The notes below the pieces were generated by a model. That model saw only the letters and a program-made list of their open reading frames with translations, ran no database searches and was not told the origin of the DNA. A stretch of 38,663 nucleotides of DNA from contig JAFGJN010000165.1 of NCBI GenBank assembly GCA_016929055.1, positions 1 to 38,663 on the forward strand, in the 5' to 3' direction. Position 1 is the stretch's first letter; each line of letters starts with the position of its first letter. This document shows, one piece after another, positions 26,793 through 33,663 of this stretch. The translations under genes and the position numbers were made by a program. The DNA comes from Candidatus Zhuqueibacterota bacterium. Lineage in GTDB: Bacteria; Zhuqueibacterota; Zhuqueibacteria; Residuimicrobiales; Oceaniaggregativiventaceae.

Positions 26793-27076
26793 CTACTTTT
26801 TTGGCACCACCAGGATGGATACGCCAAGAGGCAATAAAAACCAAGGAACAAAAAGCCTTTCGATGGCGAACATGTCGTTGAGACCATCATTGATGTTACC
26901 GGTTGTGAGATTGACATCGCTTTTTTCCGCTCGTTTGAAAAGCTTATTGACCATCCGAATTGTTACCACAACCGGAACGAGAAGCATGTTTAAGTATGTG
27001 GCATAGACTGGCTTGTATTCGACTTTGGACGATCCTCGTTTTCAAACATCTCGCTATACCAGGATTGTTTGCTCAT
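26793..27076 (-). pseudogene. Apparent remnant of a membrane-associated class I methyltransferase gene
   Basis: Two pieces in different frames look like the ends of one gene. From the ATG at 27076, MSKQSWYSEMFEN resembles the start of small SAM-dependent methyltransferases, but the frame stops after about 28 residues. A second frame then reads YATYLNMLLVPVVVTIRMVN and continues to KSDVNLTTGNIN and WFLLPLGVSILVVPKK. That is the hydrophobic, LPxGVSxL-type tail I associate with the same methyltransferases. The whole SAM-binding core is missing, so an internal deletion plus frameshift is likely. The 64-residue track ORF is part of this. Family recognition is from memory of the terminal patterns only. 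Confidence 0.4.
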
Positions 27077-27091
27077 TTTTCCGTCTTAAAT

Positions 27092-28882
27092 CTATTCCTG
27101 TTCCATTTGTTGCACAATCGCTCCCTGACCATTGAAATCCAGGATCAGGCAATCATCGTTGTGGCGGATTTCCAGACGACGGCTCCCGGGTTCGCCGTTC
27201 AAAAAAGGGCCTTTGAAAAAGCCATGTTCGCTGAAATCGATTGGCTGTCCGTTGAGCAGACGATCGCCATCAAAAGCAAAAGTCATCACATCTCCAGCGG
27301 GGGTAGAATAGCTGATCAGACCGGTCTCGTCAAAGGTGTCGTGCACCAGAGTGGTATGGCGCAGAGTCTCTTTGAATGCATCAAAAGAGGGAAAAGAACC
27401 GGCTTGCTCGACCTGCACGACGCATCCGTTCTGCAGCGATTCGCTGCGCATCCGCCAGCCGTGCTCTTCTTTGATCCAGCGGTAGGGTTTGAGCGGATAA
27501 AATGCAATGAAGGTCTGATCACTACGGCAAAAAATCCATCCCGATTCATCCTCATGCCGGGCCTCGAGATCACGGGGGAAAAACCCGTCGATATGGGGAT
27601 AGCGCACCCCAGGCGGAAGGTCGTACAAAACAATGATCGAGTTTCGGTGTTGAAAGGTTTTTTCATACGGCGAGCTGCTCGCCCATTTACCCGGATCGGC
27701 ATAGTAGGTATGCGCTTTGATAACCTGGTCGGTGGCAAATTTCATCTCTTCGGGGAAAAACATGCCCATATCCTCTTCCCCGACAAAAGGATGAACTGTA
27801 AACAGCGTACCATAAGGGCTTGAACCGACGAAGCTGACATCCCAGGTATGTTGCTGAATTGGCTGCAGCACGGCGCCGCCCATCATCGAGCCGAGAGCAA
27901 AGTCTTTGCACATATAGGTGGTCTTGTACACCCGCGGATTGCGTTCCTTTCCCAATCGCAGAATGTGGCGGACGCGTTTGGTTTCATTATGTGTGTAGGG
28001 TTTATCGCGTTCTGTGCCAATTCGGTGGAGAATGTCAGGTGGGACGAAATCGCTCAGTGCGGCAGGCAAAAAGATGCTGTTGAACAGCGGTTCCTCAGTC
28101 TGGGCGAAAAAGAGCCAGGCCCAATAATTCATCTCTGAAGCGGGATGGCGTTTGATCAGCAAGCGATCCGGGTATTCGCGGCTGTGGGCGCCGGCATAGA
28201 CACCTTGCAAATGTTCAACGCTGTAATCGGCTATCAGCCACAAAAGCATACCGTGGATTTTTTCTTTGAGTACCGGGTCTTCACAGAACTGATGCAGGCC
28301 AATCAGACCCGAGAGAAAGACGGCCATATAGGTAGGGGAATCGAATTCTCCCTGACCGATAGTGGTGGTGAGTTCGATCCAGTTTTCGAACCAGCCTTCG
28401 GCTTCCCAGCGGTTTTCCTCGCTCGATTTTCCGGTATACCACTCATGGCCCGGCAGGTTGGGAAAAGCCTGGGCGGCGAGATAGAGAGCGGTATAATAGA
28501 GGGTCAAATGGTTTTCCGTATCTCCGCGATAGAAATTGCCACTGCGGATCAGTTCTTTCACTCCGTTGTGTGTCTCATTTGGCAGCCAGGGTCGCGCTGC
28601 ACAATAACCGATCATCAGGCGATAGAATTGAAACATTCCCATTGGCGTGCCTTGATAATCCTCGGTCAGGCGGTGAAACATTTCGATACCTGTTTGTCGG
28701 TTCGGACCATGGACGATGCGTGCGGCGGCGACGAGAAAATTGCTCTGGTCGGTGCTGTCAGCCCAATCGAGAATGAGTTCACAGCGTTGACGATAGTCCT
28801 GGGCGTATTGGCTTTTGGGCTCGGTCTGCGACGTCCCTGAAACGAACAAAAGAGCGCAGAGAACCGGAATAAATCGATGCAT
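27092..28882 (-). CDS. Secreted hypothetical protein, helical N-half and beta C-half (lyase-like architecture)
   Basis: A 596-residue exported protein with signal peptide FIPVLCALLFVSGTSQT. Residues of about 25-330 are helix-rich with many Trp/Tyr/His (HLTLYYTALYLAAQAF, SPTYMAVFLSGLIGLHQF, EMNYWAWLFF), like an alpha/alpha toroid. Residues of about 340-596 look beta-rich (FQHRNSIIVLYDLPPG, GWIFCRSDQTFIAFYPL, RRLEIRHNDDCLILDFNG). That two-part layout resembles polysaccharide lyases of the heparinase or chondroitinase type, but I could not identify catalytic residues. GAGGAGG precedes the ATG. It lies 20 bases after the propeller lipoprotein gene and downstream of a ROK kinase, which suits a carbohydrate role, by inference only. 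Confidence 0.7.
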   Translation of the reverse strand: MHRFIPVLCALLFVSGTSQTEPKSQYAQDYRQRCELILDWADSTDQSNFLVAAARIVHGPNRQTGIEMFHRLTEDYQGTPMGMFQFYRLMIGYCAARPWLPNETHNGVKELIRSGNFYRGDTENHLTLYYTALYLAAQAFPNLPGHEWYTGKSSEENRWEAEGWFENWIELTTTIGQGEFDSPTYMAVFLSGLIGLHQFCEDPVLKEKIHGMLLWLIADYSVEHLQGVYAGAHSREYPDRLLIKRHPASEMNYWAWLFFAQTEEPLFNSIFLPAALSDFVPPDILHRIGTERDKPYTHNETKRVRHILRLGKERNPRVYKTTYMCKDFALGSMMGGAVLQPIQQHTWDVSFVGSSPYGTLFTVHPFVGEEDMGMFFPEEMKFATDQVIKAHTYYADPGKWASSSPYEKTFQHRNSIIVLYDLPPGVRYPHIDGFFPRDLEARHEDESGWIFCRSDQTFIAFYPLKPYRWIKEEHGWRMRSESLQNGCVVQVEQAGSFPSFDAFKETLRHTTLVHDTFDETGLISYSTPAGDVMTFAFDGDRLLNGQPIDFSEHGFFKGPFLNGEPGSRRLEIRHNDDCLILDFNGQGAIVQQMEQE

Positions 28883-28902
28883 GAAACGTACCTCCTCTCG
28901 AC

Positions 28903-29934
28903 TCAGAATTGATTTTCTGCGGTTTCGGGCAAAAGCCAGTGAAAATCCCAGACCTCGCTGGTTTCCAATCCGGCAAATTCCCAGGTATCCCCTTCATTCG
29001 AACTGCGCCATACGCCATCACCCAGAGTGCCCGCATAGACCGTCTCGGGGTTATTCGGGTCGGTGGTGAGAGCGTGAATGGCCAGGTTGGTCAGCCCGTC
29101 GTTCACCGGTTTCCAGGATCGACCCAGGTCGCGGCTGCGATAGACGCCGCCGAGGTAGGTGCCGCAATAAAGGGTTTCAGGTTTTCCCGGCACAAAACTC
29201 AGGGCATAGACAGTCAGGTGTTTCAGACCGGTGGATGCGGATTGCCAGCTTTTTCCGTGATCGATCGAGACAAAGACACCATCATCTTCGGTGCCGGCAA
29301 CCAGGATAGAGCTGTTTTCCGGATGCTGCTGCAGGGTACGAATGCCCTTGCCGAGCAGACCGATCGGTTCCCATGACTGGCCGGCGTCAAGGCTGCGATG
29401 CACACCAGCTTCTGTGGCGCAAAAGAGGTGTTCGGGATTTTCTCTGTCGATGATTAGGGTTGGAGTAAAGGTGCTGATCAGACCGTGATTGCAGCCCGCC
29501 CAACTATTGCCGCCGTCGATACTTTTATACAGGCCGTAAGCGGTTGCTGTATAAAGTATCTGTGGATCGTGGGGATGGATGGCGGTTTTCAGACATTCGG
29601 TGATCTCCCATCCGGTGGAAATGCGCCAGGAGGCGCCGCTGTCCTGGGAAATCAATACACCGTTGCCGCAGGCCTGGCAAAGGAGGGTGTCGCCGTTGTC
29701 GAGGAGATGAGCGCTGACAGAAAAAAATTTGCCGTAGGGCCAGCCGAGGTGTTCCCAGCTTTTACCGCTATCGCGTGTGGCGAATAATCCCGCCGCCGGA
29801 TTTTTGATGCCGGGATGGTGATAATTTTTTGTAACGCGGGTTACAACATAGAGCGTTGGCGGTCCCGCCAACGCCTGGTTGCAGCAACCGGCGAGTACGA
29901 ATAACAGAATTCGAGTGATTTTTGATAAAGTCAT
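28903..29934 (-). CDS. Lipoprotein with seven Asp-box (BNR-like) repeats, predicted beta-propeller
   Basis: A 343-residue probable lipoprotein (ILLFVLAGCCNQA, lipobox LAGC). Seven Asp-box motifs of form S-x-D-x-G-x-S/T-W are spaced 35-50 residues apart: TRDSGKSW, SQDSGASW, SIDGGNSW, SLDAGQSW, SIDHGKSW, SRDLGRSW and SSNEGDTW. This predicts a seven-bladed propeller of the sortilin/YCF48/BNR type. The FRIP motif and catalytic arginine pattern of true sialidases were not seen, so glycosidase activity is not supported; ligand or glycan binding is more likely. GGAGG precedes the ATG. The downstream secreted protein gene begins 20 bases after its stop, and the MetE-like gene ends 52 bases upstream. 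Confidence 0.85.
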   Translation of the reverse strand: MTLSKITRILLFVLAGCCNQALAGPPTLYVVTRVTKNYHHPGIKNPAAGLFATRDSGKSWEHLGWPYGKFFSVSAHLLDNGDTLLCQACGNGVLISQDSGASWRISTGWEITECLKTAIHPHDPQILYTATAYGLYKSIDGGNSWAGCNHGLISTFTPTLIIDRENPEHLFCATEAGVHRSLDAGQSWEPIGLLGKGIRTLQQHPENSSILVAGTEDDGVFVSIDHGKSWQSASTGLKHLTVYALSFVPGKPETLYCGTYLGGVYRSRDLGRSWKPVNDGLTNLAIHALTTDPNNPETVYAGTLGDGVWRSSNEGDTWEFAGLETSEVWDFHWLLPETAENQF

Positions 29935-29986
29935 CGGATTCCTCCACTTTGGTAGGGGGGTTGAGTCGATTAATTGTACAAGCGGT

Positions 29987-30991
29987 TCAGCGGCCGAGGT
30001 AGAGGTCGCGACCGGCTGTCAGCGCTTCCATTTTGCGATCGGCGATGCTGCGTTTGAGCATCCAGAAACCGCAGTCGGGGTGTACCCATTTGACCCGTCC
30101 CGGTCCGAGTGTTTTTTCTGCGATTTCGATGCGGCGGGCGACCTCGTCGGCGGTTTCGATGGGGTTCACCTTGATATCCACCACACCCAGGCCGATGGCG
30201 ATCGAGGTATCGATCTCTTTGAGCGCCTGCAGATCTTTGGCCGGTCGGTGCGCCATCTCGAGTATGACGTGATCGCAATGCAAAGAGTTGAGAAACGCGA
30301 CGAGTTGTCGCCATGTGCCTGCCTGAATTGTCTGCCCGCCATAGTTGCCAAAGCAGAGGTGTACAGCGCGTTCCGTGTCTATGGCGTCAAGGACACGGTT
30401 CATAGCTTCTGCAGCCAAGGGAGCATCGGCCGGGTTGCCGGGGATGTTGGCTTCATCCACCTGGACGCAAGCGCAGGGCAAATTGTGGGCCTGTGCGGCG
30501 AGCACATCGCTGAGCGCCATTAGCAGAGCTTTGAAATCGTTGTAATAATGATCGACAAGGGTGCGGGCCAGCATATAGGGGCTGGTCAGGGTGAATTTGA
30601 AATCAGTGCCGGCGACATCGGCGGCGCGCTCGCAGTCGGCGAGCAAATTCAACCGCCCCTCGCCGAGCAGGCTCTCGACCACAGCAGCGGGTTTGCGGCG
30701 AAAACGCATGGGATCGGCGGCGCGAAACTCCTCGGTTTCGCTGCGTCCGACTTGCGATCGAACGCCCTGCATGGCGCCGACAAAATAGTCGATCATGCCA
30801 TTGGTATCGGGGTGGTTGATGTCGAACCGGTAGAGCTCGCCGTCGGTGGGCAGGTCGATTCCGGCTTGGCGCTGAATGTCGAAAACCACACGCGTGGCAT
30901 CCACCAACGTCTGCTCGCTCGGAAAGGCGGCGAGCCACTCTGGTACCGGATAGGAACCGACCGTGGTGGTCTGTATTGCAGGGTGATGCAT
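29987..30991 (-). CDS. MetE C-terminal-like zinc methyltransferase (COG0620 type)
   Basis: A 334-residue protein of the cobalamin-independent methionine synthase family, corresponding to the catalytic C-terminal barrel only. TTTVGSYPVPEWL is the family opening. The zinc ligands can be placed as the HxC of VHLCFGNYGG, Glu of HVILEMAHRP and Cys of HPDCGFWML. Such short proteins usually methylate or demethylate small thiols or use unusual methyl donors rather than making methionine from folate. The Met at 30991 is chosen over the track start at 31081 because GAGGAG lies 7 bases upstream and the extra 30 residues overlap the ROK gene. It begins 25 bases after the ROK gene stop, so the two are probably co-transcribed. 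Confidence 0.88.
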   Translation of the reverse strand: MHHPAIQTTTVGSYPVPEWLAAFPSEQTLVDATRVVFDIQRQAGIDLPTDGELYRFDINHPDTNGMIDYFVGAMQGVRSQVGRSETEEFRAADPMRFRRKPAAVVESLLGEGRLNLLADCERAADVAGTDFKFTLTSPYMLARTLVDHYYNDFKALLMALSDVLAAQAHNLPCACVQVDEANIPGNPADAPLAAEAMNRVLDAIDTERAVHLCFGNYGGQTIQAGTWRQLVAFLNSLHCDHVILEMAHRPAKDLQALKEIDTSIAIGLGVVDIKVNPIETADEVARRIEIAEKTLGPGRVKWVHPDCGFWMLKRSIADRKMEALTAGRDLYLGR

Positions 30992-31016
30992 TTCAAACTC
31001 CTCGTAGTTAGAATAA

Positions 31017-31883
31017 TCAAAGCGGTTGCGGCTCAAAGCCGTGCAGGGCCAAAGCGATCGAGCCCAGCAAAGCGGTTTCATATCCCAGCCGGCTCAACCG
31101 CACCTGCGGGGTCGGAACGATTTTCAAATTGTCGGCCATGACTTTTCTGGCTTGATCGATAAATTGATTGCCGCCGCCGACCGCGACACCGCCGCCAAGG
31201 ACGATGATATCCGGTAGACAGATGGCAGCGATATTGCGCAGCCCCTGACCGAGGTTATAGGCCACCTCTTGCCATTCGTCCGGATGCAGGTTTTCGGCGG
31301 GTTTGCCATAGATGCGGCGGATGCCATTGCCGGAAACCAGCGCTTCCAGACAGCCCTGGGCGCCGCATTCGCATTCCACCCGTTCGGGATAACGGCAGCG
31401 ATAAGGGATGCTCTGATGTCCGACTTCGGGATGACCGCTTTTCATGCCGCGGTAGATGCGGCCGTCGAGTAGAAAACCGCCGCCGATTCCCGTGCTGACG
31501 GTCATGTAGAGAAACCGTTCGGCGTTTTCATCGCCAAAGGTGAATTCTCCAAGGGCGGCGGCGTTGGTATCGACATCGACGAAAAAGGGGCAATGCCAGC
31601 GCTCTTCCATGATCGCTTTCAGCGGCACATCGCGCCATTGGGGTTGATGCAACGGCGAGACTACCCCTGCTTCCCAGTCGAGGGGGCCACCGATCGCCGC
31701 CCCCATACCGATCAAAGGGCCCTCCCCAGCTACCTTTGCAATCATGTCGTGCAGCAGCTCGATTCCCTCATCCAGATCGTGCGGTGTGGAGTGTTTGACT
31801 CGGGCGATGATTTTCCCCTTTTCGTCTGCAGCCGCAACAAGAAATTTGCTGCCCCCTATATCGAGTCCGACACAAAACGCCAT
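31017..31883 (-). CDS. ROK-family sugar kinase
   Basis: Cytoplasmic ATP-dependent sugar kinase of 288 residues. VGLDIGGSKFLVAAAD is the N-terminal phosphate-binding loop. STGIGGGFLLDGRIYRG and HPEVGHQSIPY are the ROK signature, followed by the zinc-binding CECGAQGCLEA. The substrate could be glucose, N-acetylmannosamine, N-acetylglucosamine or fructose. There is no helix-turn-helix, so it is not a ROK repressor. The Met at 31883 is chosen because GGAG sits about 6 bases before it; the longer track ORF adds 37 unlikely residues. It heads a probable operon with the MetE-like, propeller and lyase-like genes. Confidence 0.92.
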   Translation of the reverse strand: MAFCVGLDIGGSKFLVAAADEKGKIIARVKHSTPHDLDEGIELLHDMIAKVAGEGPLIGMGAAIGGPLDWEAGVVSPLHQPQWRDVPLKAIMEERWHCPFFVDVDTNAAALGEFTFGDENAERFLYMTVSTGIGGGFLLDGRIYRGMKSGHPEVGHQSIPYRCRYPERVECECGAQGCLEALVSGNGIRRIYGKPAENLHPDEWQEVAYNLGQGLRNIAAICLPDIIVLGGGVAVGGGNQFIDQARKVMADNLKIVPTPQVRLSRLGYETALLGSIALALHGFEPQPL

Positions 31884-32333
31884 TCGCCTCTCCATTTTTT
31901 CGCTGTCAGCCGAGATCATCCGTCGCTTGATCAATCGAATTCGCCTGGGACCCGAATTCGACAGAACGTTCTGAATTCGCGTATCAAACGACAATTTAAT
32001 GAATATAAAAAAATTCCGCTTTTCCCCAAGGGTTTTTCCTGCCCAACAACCGTGCGCAGGGAATTCCGGTCTTGATTATCAGAATAGAGTTGCTATATTA
32101 ACAAAACAATCGATATCATTTCTATCCAAAGGGATCTTTTAAGCTTGATTTTCCTAGTAAAGAGTAGAAATTTTCAATAAACAACATAATTGCAGATGTG
32201 GTTTTTGATCAGTGTAAAGGGTCGCTGTTTTTACAGTAATTAGAGTTCTTGGTGTCCCATTCAGGGACACCAGTGAGTCGATAGAGCGTTTTTTGCACAG
32301 GTGTGCAGATGTTTGAAAAACAAGAGGAGAATC
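31884..32333. promoter_or_regulatory. 450-base divergent intergenic region between ROK and aminotransferase operons
   Basis: AT-rich and gene-free; it must hold the promoters of both divergent units. I cannot assign -35/-10 or FCB-type -33/-7 boxes with confidence. It contains the GTGTCCC hairpin at 32250-32272 and a short inverted repeat TGCACA-GG-TGTGCA at 32294-32307, 27 bases before the aminotransferase ATG, which could be an operator. No riboswitch pattern was recognised. Confidence 0.45.
32250..32272. repeat. Hairpin with GTGTCCC core upstream of the aminotransferase gene
   Basis: TGGTGTCCC and GGGACACCA pair perfectly around ATTCA. The core GTGTCCC/GGGACAC is the same as in the hairpins at 12172-12205 and 18195-18221. 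It lies in the probable 5' leader or promoter of the aminotransferase gene and has no following T-tract. Confidence 0.7.
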
Positions 32334-33536
32334 ATGGCTTTTAAGAACCGCGATCATTACCAACGTGCCCTTGAAGTCATACCCTGGGCGACTCAAACCA
32401 ACGCCAAACGGTTGTTGCCGGGATGCTGCGAGTCCATGCCCCCATTTATCAAACGAGCCGATGGATGTCGAATGTGGGATCTCGATGATTGCGAATACAT
32501 CGATTTTCGTGCTTCACTGGGGCCGATCATTCTTGGCTATCGTCATCCGGCGGTGGAACAGGCGGTACGAGACCAGATGGAAAATGGTGTTCTGTTCAGC
32601 ATGGCGAGTCCTCTGGAACTGGAAGCCACAGAAGCGGTCATGCAGAACGTCCCCTGGCTGGAACAGGTGCGTTTTATGAAAACCGGTGCCGACGCCTGTA
32701 CCTGCTGCGTGCGCCTGGCGCGGGCTTTTACCGGGCGCGACCGAATCGTTTCGATCGGCTATCACGGATACCACGACTGGTTCGCTTTTCAGTGGCCGAA
32801 CAATGGTGTGCCGGCTGAGTTGAAAAAATTTGTCTACGATATCCCCTATGGCGATAGTCGAGAGGCGGAGCATATTTTTGTAAAGCATGGAGACAAAATA
32901 GCCGCCGTCATCACCGAGCCTTATGATTGGCAAGAGATCCCCGGAGAAGAGTTTATCAAGACCTTGCGCGCCTTGTGCGACCGTCACGGCTCCTTGTTGA
33001 TCTTTGACGAAATACTCACCGGATTTCGTCTGGCACGCGGTGGCGCTCAGGAATACTATGGCGTAACTCCCGATCTCTCTGCATTTGCCAAAGCCATGGC
33101 CAATGGCTATCCGCTTTCCGCCTATGCCGGAAAGAAACGCTATATGCAGCAGCTGGAAAAAACGATCCTCACCACCACGTATGCCGGCGAAACGCTTTCT
33201 TTGGCGGCCTGTATTGCGGTTATGAAGGTCATGCAAAATGAACCTGTACATGACCATATTGTCGCAATGGGACAGCGTCTGAAAGACGGGATGGACGAAA
33301 TCATCAGCGAAATTGGCATACCGGCTCATACCGGCGGTGTGGCACAGATGCCGCTCTTTCGATTCGATTTTGACGATGCCAGTAAAAATATGCTGTGGCA
33401 CGATCAATTGTTCAGCAAACTCTACAGCCGCGGTGTTTTTGCCAACGATCGCTGGATCATCATGTATGCCCATCAAGCTGCGGATATCGACTATACGCTG
33501 GAACAAATTCGCCTTTCGATCAGGGAGCTGTGCTGA
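32334..33536 (+). CDS. Class-III PLP aminotransferase (glutamate-1-semialdehyde aminomutase-like)
   Basis: A 400-residue fold-type-I aminotransferase closest in pattern to glutamate-1-semialdehyde 2,1-aminomutase. MWDLDDCEYIDFRASLGPIILGYRHP, MKTGADACTCCVRLARAFTGRD and FDEILTGFRLARGG are family blocks. The PLP lysine is in FAKAMANGYPLSAYAG. TGADACTCC replaces the usual TGSEAT, so the PLP phosphate-binding segment is unusual (Ala-Asp for Ser-Glu). The context with amidohydrolases and a symporter suggests catabolism rather than haem biosynthesis. AGAGGAG precedes the ATG at 32334; the track ORF is 33 bases longer. Its likely partner, the amidohydrolase gene, follows after a 127-base gap containing a repeat. 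Confidence 0.9.
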   Translation: MAFKNRDHYQRALEVIPWATQTNAKRLLPGCCESMPPFIKRADGCRMWDLDDCEYIDFRASLGPIILGYRHPAVEQAVRDQMENGVLFSMASPLELEATEAVMQNVPWLEQVRFMKTGADACTCCVRLARAFTGRDRIVSIGYHGYHDWFAFQWPNNGVPAELKKFVYDIPYGDSREAEHIFVKHGDKIAAVITEPYDWQEIPGEEFIKTLRALCDRHGSLLIFDEILTGFRLARGGAQEYYGVTPDLSAFAKAMANGYPLSAYAGKKRYMQQLEKTILTTTYAGETLSLAACIAVMKVMQNEPVHDHIVAMGQRLKDGMDEIISEIGIPAHTGGVAQMPLFRFDFDDASKNMLWHDQLFSKLYSRGVFANDRWIIMYAHQAADIDYTLEQIRLSIRELC

Positions 33537-33574
33537 CACTACGCGACCATTGCACAAAACAACTGGTGGTGCAG

Positions 33575-33641
33575 AGCAACTGCTGCAAATCGCATAAAAT
33601 TATAAAAATACTTTTTGCTGGATTCTATCAAGACAGAATCC
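33575..33641 (-). repeat. Interspersed palindromic repeat, partial copy C
   Basis: This lies in the 127-base gap between the aminotransferase and amidohydrolase genes. CTGCTGCAAAT, ATTATAAA, CTTTTTG and the end hairpin GGATTCTATCAAGACAGAATCC align with copy B in the same orientation. The other half of the element, with the 20-base core and the GATTCGGTGC hairpin, is missing. It may form a hairpin between two co-transcribed genes. Confidence 0.65.
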
Positions 33642-33663
33642 AGGGAATTTATTTAGGACAGGA

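Noticed and set aside
28903-29934. Sialidase call for the Asp-box protein
   Set aside because: Asp boxes occur in many propellers. The FRIP motif and catalytic residues of sialidases were not seen.
32334-33536. HemL call for the aminotransferase
   Set aside because: The PLP-binding segment differs from GSA aminomutase and the neighbourhood is catabolic.
32514-33557. Minus-strand ORF of 347 codons opposite the aminotransferase
   Set aside because: The plus-strand frame holds the PLP lysine and other family motifs. The minus frame is a shadow.
12130-33641. CRISPR array or insertion sequence explanation for the repeats
   Set aside because: Copies are single, far apart and in both orientations, with no spacer periodicity, cas gene or transposase ORF.
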